Shown one piece after another: positions 24,715 through 34,200 of a DNA stretch of 64,000 bases (position 1 is the first letter of the stretch; every line of letters begins with the position of its first letter). Made by a program: the position numbers and the translations under genes. The DNA lies in the NCBI GenBank assembly GCA_965212145.1, contig CBDBUY010000003.1, positions 62,001-126,000 of the forward strand, given 5' to 3'. The stretch comes from JAAEPI01 sp965212145. Lineage in GTDB: Bacteria; Bacteroidota; Bacteroidia; Cytophagales; Cyclobacteriaceae. Under the pieces are notes generated by a model. That model was not told the DNA's origin and searched no databases. It saw nothing but the letters and a program-made list of their open reading frames with translations.

Positions 24715-25320
24715 ATGAAATTACATCCGATACAAGAAAAAATTCTGGAGATACACACGCACCGGGCTCGTGAGCGCCGCTGGACGCGCAGGGAGGTGCA
24801 GGAAGAATTGGGTGTCAGCTCAGTCTCGGTGGTGCAGCACCACTACAATGAATTGGTGAAAAAAGGCTACCTGAAACCCAGTCCGCTGAGACCGGGTCAG
24901 TACGTGACCATGACGGTTCCTGAGATTCCACTGGTTTATCTGAACATGTATGGCAAGGCCAAATGTGGGCCCGATGGTTCCATATTATCAGGCCATCCTG
25001 AGGATCGCATCGGGATTTCATCACGACTATTGAAAGGCAGAGCGGGAGATGCTTTTGTGGTGCAAGCCGATGGAGATTCAATGCTTCCTGAGATTAAGAA
25101 CAATGACCTGGTGATTGGGACGAAAATCGAACGACCGGAAAATGGTCAGATCGTCATTGGGGCTTTGGATGAGAGTCCATTCATCAAGCGATTTAAGCGG
25201 ATTAATCCAGAGCAGATTCTGCTCGAATCCTTGAATCCGGATTTTGAATCCATGTTGGCCACCCCAGATAATCAATTGGTCGTGGAGGGGCTATATATCG
25301 GATTGATCAGGAACGGGTAG
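24715..25320 (+). CDS. LexA/UmuD-like S24 self-cleaving regulator
   Basis: 201 residues. An N-terminal winged-HTH-like region (IQEKILEIHTHRARE, VQEELGVSSVSVVQHHYNELVKKGYL) matches LexA layout. The S24 peptidase domain has a Cys84-Gly85 bond at the expected cleavage position, as in UmuD (LexA has Ala-Gly), catalytic Ser122 (DGDSMLPEI) and Lys158 (FIKRFKR), 36 residues apart. It should bind DNA and self-cleave when RecA filaments form. It lies next to a palindromic operator and is likely autoregulated. No umuC or dinB follows. Confidence 0.88.
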   Translation: MKLHPIQEKILEIHTHRARERRWTRREVQEELGVSSVSVVQHHYNELVKKGYLKPSPLRPGQYVTMTVPEIPLVYLNMYGKAKCGPDGSILSGHPEDRIGISSRLLKGRAGDAFVVQADGDSMLPEIKNNDLVIGTKIERPENGQIVIGALDESPFIKRFKRINPEQILLESLNPDFESMLATPDNQLVVEGLYIGLIRNG

Positions 25321-25381
25321 GTTTTTTCTTTTTTGAGTCGATGGATTGATCTAATTTGGTTGGTCAAACATCAACCCAATC

Positions 25382-28300
25382 ATGAGATCAATCGGCACAC
25401 TTCTAGTGCTTTTGCTGCTGTCATTAGGCGCAATCGCACAAAATCTTGATTCTGCTTTCAAATCCGTCAAGTTTAGAAACATCGGTCCCTTCCGAGGAGG
25501 ACGATCGGTGACGGCTAGCGGCGTAATAGGTGATCCGCTTACCTACTACATGGGAACTACTGGGGGAGGGCTATGGAAAACGGATGATGCCGGTCAGCGA
25601 TGGAAGAACATTTCGGATGGCTATTTCGGAACAGGATCGGTAGGGGCTGTGGCTGTCTCTGAAAGTGACCCAAACATTGTCTATTGTGGTATGGGTGAGC
25701 ATGCTCCCCGAGGAGTTATGACCAGCTATGGGGATGGGGTTTACAAGTCCACGGACGCTGGAAAAACCTGGAAAAAGATCGGACTACAGGGTACACAGCA
25801 CATTGCAAGAATTATCATCCACCCAAAAAACCCTGACATTGTTTACGTGGCTGCACAAGGCCCCTTGCACGGCAATTCGGCTGATCGAGGTATTTACAAA
25901 TCCACTGACGGAGGTAAATCATGGAAGAAGGTACTTTATGTGAACGATATGACGGGATGCTCTGAATTGACCATTGATTTCAGCAATCCGCAAGTGCTTT
26001 ATGCGGCCATGTGGGAGCATCAGCGCCTGCCATGGAAGGTAATCAGTGGAGGTCCGGGTAGTGGATTGTATAAGTCAACCGATGGGGGTGAAAGCTGGAA
26101 GAAAATTCAGAAGGGACTACCCAAAGAAAAAGGGAAGATGGCTATTGCCGTTTCCAGGGCTAATCCGGAAAAAGTCTATGCGCTTATCGAGAGCGATACC
26201 GAGAAAGATCAGGGTGGCTTATTTGTATCTGAAGATGCGGGTGCCAACTGGTCGATGATCAGCGGTGACAATCGGTTGGTGCAGCGTGCTTGGTATTACA
26301 TCGAGGTTTTTCCGGACCCGAATGACGAGAACACGGTTTATGTGTTGAGTGCGCCTGCTTTGAAGTCCATCGATGGAGGCAAAACCTGGTCGCGAATAAC
26401 CGGAACGCACGGGGATTTTCACGATCTGTGGATCAATCCGAACAATTCAAAGAACATGGTCATCGCCAACGATGGGGGAGCGGCCGTGAGCTTTGATGGA
26501 GGCAAGACCTGGTCCCGACAGGACAATATGCCCACGGCTCAGTTTTATCGAATAAGCGTGGACAATATGTTTCCATATAGGATTTACGGAGGTCAGCAGG
26601 ACAATACGTCTGTCAGGATCGAGAGTTTAGCCCTGGATCGATATCAGATTTCAGAACAAAACTGGACCTATTCGGCTGGCGGGGAAAGTGCATTTCTAGC
26701 TTACGATCCGGATAATCCGAAGACCGTGTTAGGGGGAAGCTACCTGGGAACCATTGAGGCTTTGAACATGGATGCTATGGCTTCCACCCAGATCATGTCT
26801 GCGCCTATTCAGTATCTCGGAATGGAGGCCGATGAGATGAGGTATTTGTACAACTGGAATGCGCCGATCATTCGCTCTCAACACGAAGAAGATACGTACT
26901 ACCATGCGGCACAGTTACTATTGAGAACTCGCGATCTGGGCTACTCCTGGGAGGAAGTTTCTCCAGATTTGACTCGTAACCAAAAGGAAAAGCAGGGTAA
27001 GGGTGGAGGCCCATACACGAATGAAGCCGTCGGAGCGGAGAATTACGGAACCATCTCGTATGTCATTGAGTCTCCTCATGAAGCAGGCGTCTTATGGACA
27101 GGTAGCGATGACGGCTTGGTTCATGTCACCAGAGATAATGGAGAAACTTGGCAAAACGTCACTCCCAAGGGACTGGAGGAGTGTTTGGTAAATGCCATTG
27201 ATGTATCTCCACACGATCCGGCCACCGCTTACATCGCGACTACTCGGTACAAATTCAACGATCATACGCCGGCGATATATAAGACAAGTAACTACGGTAA
27301 ATCATGGACCAATATCAGCTCAGGTATCCCTTACGGGGCATATACCCGAGTGGTACGAGAGGACCATGTGCGCAAAGATTTGTTATTTGCAGGCACTGAA
27401 ACAGGCATCTATGTTTCATGGAATGGTGGAAAAGAATGGAAACCACTAAAACTGAACTTCCCGGTCGTTCCGGTCACCGATTTACTCATCAAAAATGGTG
27501 ATTTGGTGGTGGCCACTGCGGGGCGTTCTTTTTGGATATTCGATGATGTGGAGTTGCTTAGACAATTTGATAATTCCAATAGGGCTAACCTTTTCAAACC
27601 AGCTGATGCGGTTATCGGCAATTGGGGAAGTCCATTGAACGGTAATTCATCCGACGGTACAGATCTGTTTAACGGTGTAAACCCGGCAAATGGCGTGGTA
27701 TTGTATTATCGTTTGGATAAACTGGCTGACACTACTCATGTGAAAATGGTCATTAAGGATGCCAACGGGAAGGTGGTGAATACCTTTACATCTAAGAAAG
27801 ACCCTGACTATAAGTCGTATGCAGGTGGACCTCCCTCGACTCCATCACTGGGTAAAGCAAAAGGCCTGAATCGATTTGTGTGGGATATGCGCTACCCAAT
27901 CATGAAAGGGGCTCCTGATGCTTACATCGAAGGGAGTTTCAGAGGGCATAAGGCCATTCCTGGCGATTATACTGTGACGCTCAGTTTCAGGGATCAAAGC
28001 TTGAATGAGGCATTTAAGATTTTGGATAACCCACGGTATGACATTTCAAGAGAGCGATATCAGGTGTATGATCAATTCATGAATGAAGTGGAGGCGAACC
28101 TCAATGAAATGCACGAAATCGTCAATGGAATGCTGAAAATGAGAGAGAAGTTGGAGACGGTGATGGAGGATATACCAAAAGACAAAACTGACTTGCTTTC
28201 GGATGCTCGCGAACTAGTGAAAAAAATGAAGGCCTGGGACGAGGACTTGATCCAGCGCAAGTCGCAGGCTTATGACGATGTAGAGAATTTCCCGAACAAG

Positions 28301-28498
28301 TTCACGGCTAATTACCTCTTTTTGATTAATCAGACTGAAAGCTCTCTGCCAAGAGTGAATCAATCATCTTTAGATCGGCGAAAGGAACTGGATGCACAAT
28401 GGGGCAGGCTGAAGGAACGCGCCGATGCGATTATCGAAGAGGAGGTTCCGGCCATCAATCAACGTCTCTGGGAGGCCGGTATAGGCGTGGTGCGCTGA
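25382..28498 (+). CDS. Large secreted BNR/VPS10-like beta-propeller protein
   Basis: 1038 residues with a signal peptide (LLLLLSLGAIAQ). Repeated BNR/sortilin-type blades such as GVYKSTDAGKTWKKI, GIYKSTDGGKSWKKV, GLYKSTDGGESWKKI and KSIDGGKTWSRI build propeller domains through ~residue 700. A helical region follows (about 880-1030: MNEVEANLNEMHEIVNGML). Homologues in Bacteroidota are annotated as glycosyl hydrolases or WD40/YVTN/BNR repeat proteins, but no catalytic residues are evident. It is probably periplasmic or at the cell surface. Stop codon 28498 abuts the convergent gene. Confidence 0.85.
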   Translation: MRSIGTLLVLLLLSLGAIAQNLDSAFKSVKFRNIGPFRGGRSVTASGVIGDPLTYYMGTTGGGLWKTDDAGQRWKNISDGYFGTGSVGAVAVSESDPNIVYCGMGEHAPRGVMTSYGDGVYKSTDAGKTWKKIGLQGTQHIARIIIHPKNPDIVYVAAQGPLHGNSADRGIYKSTDGGKSWKKVLYVNDMTGCSELTIDFSNPQVLYAAMWEHQRLPWKVISGGPGSGLYKSTDGGESWKKIQKGLPKEKGKMAIAVSRANPEKVYALIESDTEKDQGGLFVSEDAGANWSMISGDNRLVQRAWYYIEVFPDPNDENTVYVLSAPALKSIDGGKTWSRITGTHGDFHDLWINPNNSKNMVIANDGGAAVSFDGGKTWSRQDNMPTAQFYRISVDNMFPYRIYGGQQDNTSVRIESLALDRYQISEQNWTYSAGGESAFLAYDPDNPKTVLGGSYLGTIEALNMDAMASTQIMSAPIQYLGMEADEMRYLYNWNAPIIRSQHEEDTYYHAAQLLLRTRDLGYSWEEVSPDLTRNQKEKQGKGGGPYTNEAVGAENYGTISYVIESPHEAGVLWTGSDDGLVHVTRDNGETWQNVTPKGLEECLVNAIDVSPHDPATAYIATTRYKFNDHTPAIYKTSNYGKSWTNISSGIPYGAYTRVVREDHVRKDLLFAGTETGIYVSWNGGKEWKPLKLNFPVVPVTDLLIKNGDLVVATAGRSFWIFDDVELLRQFDNSNRANLFKPADAVIGNWGSPLNGNSSDGTDLFNGVNPANGVVLYYRLDKLADTTHVKMVIKDANGKVVNTFTSKKDPDYKSYAGGPPSTPSLGKAKGLNRFVWDMRYPIMKGAPDAYIEGSFRGHKAIPGDYTVTLSFRDQSLNEAFKILDNPRYDISRERYQVYDQFMNEVEANLNEMHEIVNGMLKMREKLETVMEDIPKDKTDLLSDARELVKKMKAWDEDLIQRKSQAYDDVENFPNKFTANYLFLINQTESSLPRVNQSSLDRRKELDAQWGRLKERADAIIEEEVPAINQRLWEAGIGVVR

Positions 28499-29353
28499 TC
28501 ACCGTTTCCAGATGATCTCGGGGATTTCCTGATCTGTTTCAATAATTTCGGCGGCCTTGAGGTGGTAGATCACACTCTCAATCATTTTGTCTGAGACCCA
28601 ACTATTGGTGGCCCACTCTGTTTTGTGGTACCATTTCTCTACATCCTCTTTGTCGAGTTCGTATCGCTTAGCAGTGAGTTCTATCACTGATTTGGTTTTC
28701 ATAAAAGCACGACAGCTTTCATTGATGACGTCCAAAACCTTGTCGATGATTTCTGCCTTCTCGGACAGGATCTGATCCGATGCAGAAATCACGAAGCACG
28801 GCCAAGGGGTGATATATTCCCCTATTCGTCTCAGTCTGCCAGCATCTACATACGGTTTGGTCGTGTATTTCTCCCAATAAAAAACATCCGTCTCCAAGGC
28901 GTCTAAGGAAGCGATGGCACCTTCCAGATTATTGATCACTTTGAATTGATCTTCGGAAAGATGTTCACCTTTTCGGTCGGCGTTTACCATGGCCATTAGG
29001 TGACTCCCAGATCCAAATCTGCTGATGGCGTGTTGTTTATCGAATATCTGGTCTGCCCATTGAAGTTTGTTTGTATTGCCGGTGTGGATGCCCCAGATGA
29101 GGGGCGAAAGCACGTATTGACTCACGATTTTGGACGGACTACCTTTGATGATATCGGCGATCACTCCCTCTGTCAAGGCAATAATCATGTCTTGTTCATC
29201 CTCTCGCAGAGCCTTGGTCATATGCCCAGTACCTCCCGGGAAGTCTGACCAGATAATTTCGATTTCTTGACTAGCAAAGGCCCCACTTTCCATGGCTAGT
29301 TTGATCGGTAGGTTGAAATGTTCAGGGACACCCCCGATGCGAATAGTGGTCAT
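28499..29353 (-). CDS. Cytoplasmic periplasmic-binding-protein-like domain protein
   Basis: 284 residues with a type 2 solute-binding fold resembling NMT1/SsuA-like proteins (IRIGGVPEHFNLPIKLAMESG, LTEGVIADIIKGSP). There is no signal peptide or lipobox, so it is either cytosolic or exported by an unusual route. No ABC permease or ATPase gene lies nearby, which argues against a standard importer. It could be an orphan ligand-binding protein. It converges with the BNR protein gene with no gap. Confidence 0.7.
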   Translation of the reverse strand: MTTIRIGGVPEHFNLPIKLAMESGAFASQEIEIIWSDFPGGTGHMTKALREDEQDMIIALTEGVIADIIKGSPSKIVSQYVLSPLIWGIHTGNTNKLQWADQIFDKQHAISRFGSGSHLMAMVNADRKGEHLSEDQFKVINNLEGAIASLDALETDVFYWEKYTTKPYVDAGRLRRIGEYITPWPCFVISASDQILSEKAEIIDKVLDVINESCRAFMKTKSVIELTAKRYELDKEDVEKWYHKTEWATNSWVSDKMIESVIYHLKAAEIIETDQEIPEIIWKR

Positions 29354-29406
29354 GCCAGTGAAATTAGGCTAGCAAAGCTAATCTTTGGGATCGGACACAG
29401 AAATTC

Positions 29407-30270
29407 CTATTTCTGTTTCTTGAGCAGCTTCGTCAAATCCTCACGTTTTTCCTTGAGCGCTGAGATTTCTTTGGCCCGGTTGCCTATCGATTGCAGCATA
29501 GCAATCAAAGCATCTATCTCTTTAATGCCGTCTGCATAGTTTTCTATTTTCTCTGCCAGTTCTATTTTCAGGTTACGGAAAGCTTCTGAATCCGGGTCTA
29601 GCTTCACCGCTTTCGTGGCGAGTTCATAGGCCATAACATTGTCCTCACCACGAAGTTTCAAAAAATCGGCTCCTCCAAAATACTGATCAGCATCTTGACT
29701 TTTGTCTGTCAACAACTCAGATTTGATCAATGCATTAATAATATCGTTGGTGGAGGTTTCAAGAAGGAATGCGACACGTGTTTCTGCCCAAGAAAGCCAA
29801 ATGCGAGCGTTGTTGTCGATCATCTCAATATCGATCGTGAATGTCTCATAAAATCTTCTGGATTTCTCTGTCTCAGCCAGAATCTGGATTACGTCTTTAC
29901 CTGAATCATAATCTCGAGTCCCTCGCTGATCGGCATCCTCGTTTATCATGATCATCCATTCGCTCGGACCGGGTTTGGTGAATAGGCTGTATTTCCCTGC
30001 GGGAATTTCCTGATCAAATACCTTGACAGGCCTGTTAAAACTAATTGTAGTGCAAGCATCGGCTCCTGTTCGCCATACTTCGCCAAAAGGCACCAGTTCC
30101 CCAAATATTTCTCGTCCCCTTACCGAGGGACGGGAATAATCAAATTCGAATGTCGTGTTGCCTATCACTTGTGTGATCGTACCCCTGGGGCTTAAAGGCG
30201 GATAGGGTATTTCCTGTGAGAATCCTGATAAGGAGACGAGCAAACCAATTCCAATTAATATTGATTTCAT
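29407..30270 (-). CDS. DUF2911 secreted protein with C-terminal helical/TPR-like region
   Basis: 287 residues from ATG 30270 (MKSILIGIGLLVSLSGFSQ); an upstream TTG is less likely. The signal is followed by the DUF2911 pattern: SRPSVRGREIFGELVPFGEVWRTGA, ACTTISFNRPVKVFDQEIPAG. A C-terminal helical part (AYELATKAVKLDPDSEAFRN) looks like a single TPR plus coiled coil and ends in Lys-rich sequence. Function unknown; expected in the periplasm. Confidence 0.85.
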   Translation of the reverse strand: MKSILIGIGLLVSLSGFSQEIPYPPLSPRGTITQVIGNTTFEFDYSRPSVRGREIFGELVPFGEVWRTGADACTTISFNRPVKVFDQEIPAGKYSLFTKPGPSEWMIMINEDADQRGTRDYDSGKDVIQILAETEKSRRFYETFTIDIEMIDNNARIWLSWAETRVAFLLETSTNDIINALIKSELLTDKSQDADQYFGGADFLKLRGEDNVMAYELATKAVKLDPDSEAFRNLKIELAEKIENYADGIKEIDALIAMLQSIGNRAKEISALKEKREDLTKLLKKQK

Positions 30271-30408
30271 TTCTTTTTCTTTCAAACTTAAAAAATGATT
30301 TTGAAGGCGTTAAATGGCATCTCTAAAACAGTAAACCCATCGATTTAACCGTTAGATATGTACATAGAATACCCCTAAAGAGGTATTTCGGTTGGTTGTT
30401 ATGTTCAA

Positions 30409-30416
30409 TAGCTTTG
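30409..30416 (+). promoter_or_regulatory. Possible -7 box for the secreted-protein gene
   Basis: TAGCTTTG fits the Bacteroidota TAnnTTTG consensus 45-52 bases before the ATG at 30461. A TTG at the ideal -33 spacing is absent, so support is partial. Confidence 0.35.
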
Positions 30417-30460
30417 ATAAATAATCTACTTATATTGTGTTTCAACCAACTATTAATAAC

Positions 30461-31186
30461 ATGAATTCTAAAAGTCACCAACCACACGTGGGTCGTAAAG
30501 TCACTTTAATCACGCTGGCCTTCTTTTTTTCATTTTCGGTATTTAGTCAGGTAGGTATTTCTTCGTCCTCGGCAGATGCGGCTTCTCAGGAAAAGATTGA
30601 CGCCTGGAAGCAGCGAGGAGGATCAGTGGGGAGCAGCATGTGGGGCGTGGGTGTATCGTATATGGAAATGTCTGACGAATTTTTTACGATGATTGGGACG
30701 GGATTCAACGGCGCTTTCGGCTTTGGGGGAGTTTCGTTGAGTTTGCCTGTTGATAACCAAGGAAATTTCAATAACTGGTTTGCAACTAAATATGAGATAG
30801 GAGCTGAATTTTCTTATTTTGAAACGGAAGTTTCGAGCACTGATGGTTCGTTTAGTTCTATAACATCCACCCAGCAGCAGCTCAATATACCATTCAATCT
30901 GGGTGTAGGGATGGGTGTAGGTAAAGGTACGGGTATGCAATGGAAAGGCGTGGTGTTGTATGCTAACTGGTCCCCAAGCTATCAGATGATTTTTCCGGAA
31001 GAGGGAGAACAGAGTGAAGTCTTCAATGCTTCCGGTTTCAGCTTCGATATTGAATTCACGACGCTAGAGGCAGCAGTAGGAAAATTGGTAAAGAAACCAC
31101 AGACAAGGCTCTCGTTCTTCTTCTTACCTCAAACAGACGACACCCCACTGTTCTTTTCGTTCTCCATCAGACGGGTCGTTTACTAG
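30461..31186 (+). CDS. Secreted protein of unknown function, barrel-like
   Basis: 241 residues from ATG 30461; a GTG 24 bases upstream is an alternative. The signal contains LITLAFFFSFSVFSQ. The mature part is rich in Gly, Phe and Ser with alternating strands (GVGVSYMEMSDEFF, GAFGFGGVSLSLP) and ends FSIRRVVY, suggesting an outer-membrane barrel. No family recognised. A strong terminator follows at 31216-31241. Confidence 0.65.
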   Translation: MNSKSHQPHVGRKVTLITLAFFFSFSVFSQVGISSSSADAASQEKIDAWKQRGGSVGSSMWGVGVSYMEMSDEFFTMIGTGFNGAFGFGGVSLSLPVDNQGNFNNWFATKYEIGAEFSYFETEVSSTDGSFSSITSTQQQLNIPFNLGVGMGVGKGTGMQWKGVVLYANWSPSYQMIFPEEGEQSEVFNASGFSFDIEFTTLEAAVGKLVKKPQTRLSFFFLPQTDDTPLFFSFSIRRVVY

Positions 31187-31215
31187 CAAATTCTATGACC
31201 TCAAGAAAATCAATT

Positions 31216-31241
31216 CGTGGCATCTCATTCGAGATGCCACG
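31216..31241. terminator. Strong terminator between convergent genes
   Basis: Perfect 11-bp stem CGTGGCATCTC/GAGATGCCACG with loop ATTC. AT-rich sides would serve the gene ending at 31186 and dnaE ending at 31255. Confidence 0.75.
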
Positions 31242-31254
31242 ATTTGTTAAGGAT

Positions 31255-34200
31255 TTATCCTGCAACTACATTGACCTCTACATCCTCTAAGGACTTCAAA
31301 TCCTTCATTAATTTATCATTCAGATCGACAGAAAACTTCCGACTGACCATTTCGAGTTGAATGGCTCGATCTTCATGAGCACCAATCACGCTGAGTTTTA
31401 GGGAACATTTGCCGGGATATTCACTCGCCAGTCGCTCGATTTCATTTACCACAATTTCATTGACGTCCTTAAGTCGCATTTTCAGCTCCAAGCCTTTGGT
31501 CATCTTTTCCCGGATTTCACTGAGGTGCTCTATGTTGTGAATCTTGAATTCCAACTCTTCGCCGTTCCATCGGTTTTGGACGGAACCAGTTAGGTAAAGA
31601 AACCAGCCTTTTTCAAGCATCGGTTTGTGCTGGAGGTAGTCCTTGGAGAAAAGATAGAACGTGAAGTTGTCGTTAAAATCTTCGAGGGTGAACTGCCCAA
31701 ATGGATTCCCCTTCTTGGAAACCCGGTGCTGGATGTCGCTTATGATCCCGCCGATCCGCATTTCCCTTCCTCGTTGCAGCTCTTTCAGATCGGCAAGAGT
31801 GGCGTTACACAGGTGATTGATCTCGAATTTGTATTGATCTAGCGGGTGCCCAGTGATGTAAAGCCCGACCATTTCCTTTTCAATATTGAGTTTCTCAATG
31901 TCACCATAAGGCTCGATTCGCCCAATTTTCGGTTTAGAAAGAATCTCCGTGCCACCGCCTCCGAACAGCGAGGCTTGTGAGCTGGCCGCTTCTTCCTGCA
32001 TTTTGTTGGCATAGCGAATGGCCTTTTCAGTGAGTGTCTGCCCATCCTCATCCGGATCCACGTACTGCCGACGATGGTACTCAGGGAAGCAATCAAATGC
32101 GCCGGCTTTGGCCAAGCTTTCGAAGGATTTCTTATTAACAGCTCTCAGATTTACCCTGGAGGCAAAATCAAAAAAGTCTTTGAAAGGGCCGTTCTCCTCG
32201 CGCTCTTCGATGATCGCCCGAGTGGCAGATTCCCCAGTGCCTTTGATCGCCCCCAGACCAAACCGTATTTCGCCGTTTTGGTTCACCATGAAATTGATTC
32301 CTGATTCGTTAACATCAGGTCCAAGAACAGGGGCGTTGATATTTCGACATTCCTCCATGAAGAAACTCACTTTGTCCGCATTGGACAAGTTGTGGGTGAG
32401 GAGGGAGGCCATGAACTCCGCCGGGTAGTGCGCCTTTAGGTAACCTGTCTGATAGGCCAGTACGGCGTAGCAGGTACTGTGAGATTTGTTGAATGCATAA
32501 GCGGCAAATGCTTCCCAGTCCTTCCAGATTTTTTCGAGTTTATCTTCTGGATGACCTTTCGCCATGGCCTGCTCAATGAACTTGGGCTTAAGCTCCATCA
32601 GGAGCTTATAGATTTTCTTACCCATCGCCTTTCGGAGCACGTCGGCTTCACCTTTGGTGAATCCAGCAAGGGACTGAGAAAGCAACATCACCTGCTCCTG
32701 ATAAACCGTGATTCCGTATGTCTCGGCCAGATATTCTTCCATTTCTGGAAGGTCATAGGTGATTTCCTCCTTGCCGTGCTTACGAGCGATAAAGTTGGGG
32801 ATGTACTCCATCGGGCCGGGTCGATAGAGGGCGTTCATAGCGATCAAATCCTCGAACCTATCCGGCTTCAGGGCGCGTAGGTGTTTTTGCATTCCGGGGG
32901 ATTCAAACTGGAAAGTTCCATTCGTTTCCCCTCTGGCAAAGAGCTCATAAGTCTTGGCATCATCAAGCGGAAGTGCGTCAATGTCGATTTTGATGCCGTG
33001 TCTTTTCTCCACATTCTCCACGGCCGTCTTGATGATGGACAAGGTCTTCAGTCCCAAAAAGTCCATCTTCAACATACCCGCAGATTCCACCACGCTGTTA
33101 TCGAACTGCGTCAGTAAAAGCTCAGAATCTTTGGACTTGGCCACCGGAATCAGGCCGGTCATGTCCTCTGGAGTGATGATTACGCCACAAGCATGGATCC
33201 CCGTATTTCTCAAGGAGCCTTCCAAAACCACGGCTTGATTCAATACCTGAGAGGGGAGGTCTTTGCCGTTTTTAAGTTCCTTTAACTCTGGAATCTCTTC
33301 AAAGACTTTGGAAAATTTGGTGCCCGGTCGTTCTGGGACAAGCTTGGCAATGGCGTCCGTCTCTGGTAGCGGCAACTCCATCACGCGACCTGCATCTCGG
33401 ATAGCTGACTTGGGTGCCATGGTACCATATGTAATGATTTGGGCCACTTGACTAAATCCGTACTTGTCAATGACATATTTGATGACCTTTTCCCGGCCTT
33501 CATTGTCAAAGTCAATATCAATATCGGGGAGGGATACCCTGTCAGGATTCAGAAATCGCTCAAAAAGGAGATCGTAAGCGATGGGATCCACATTGGTGAT
33601 CCCAATGCAGTATGCCACCACCGAACCGGCTGCTGATCCACGACCTGGACCAACCACCACGCCCATTTCGCGGGCTTTCGAGGTGAAATCCTGTACAATC
33701 AAAAAGTAGCCGGGATAGCCAGTGTTCTCGATGGTCTTCAGCTCAAAATCAATTCGCTCCTTGATCTCATCCGAAACCACGTCGTATCGCTGTTCGGCAC
33801 CTTTGTAGGTTAGGTGACGCAGGTAGGCGTTTTCCCCACGCTTGCCACCATCCTTTTCGTCCTCAGGGTCTTTGAATTCCTCAGGAATGTCAAAAATTGG
33901 TAGCAGCACATCTCGCTCCAATTTGTAATCCTTTATCTTGGAAATGATCTCAGAGACATTTTCAATGGCCTCAGGTAAGTCGGTGAAAGCCTCCTTCATT
34001 TCACCCTGAGACTTGAAGTAAAATTTCGAATTTGGAAGTCCGGGTCGGAAGCCTCGTCCCCGTCCAATGGGCGTACTTTGTTTTTCGTTTTCCTTTATGC
34101 AAATCAATACATCGTGAGCGACAGAATCTTTTTCATCCAAATAGAAGAGCTCATTGGCTGCCACAAGTTTGATGTCGTGTTTTTTGGCCATAGAGACCAA

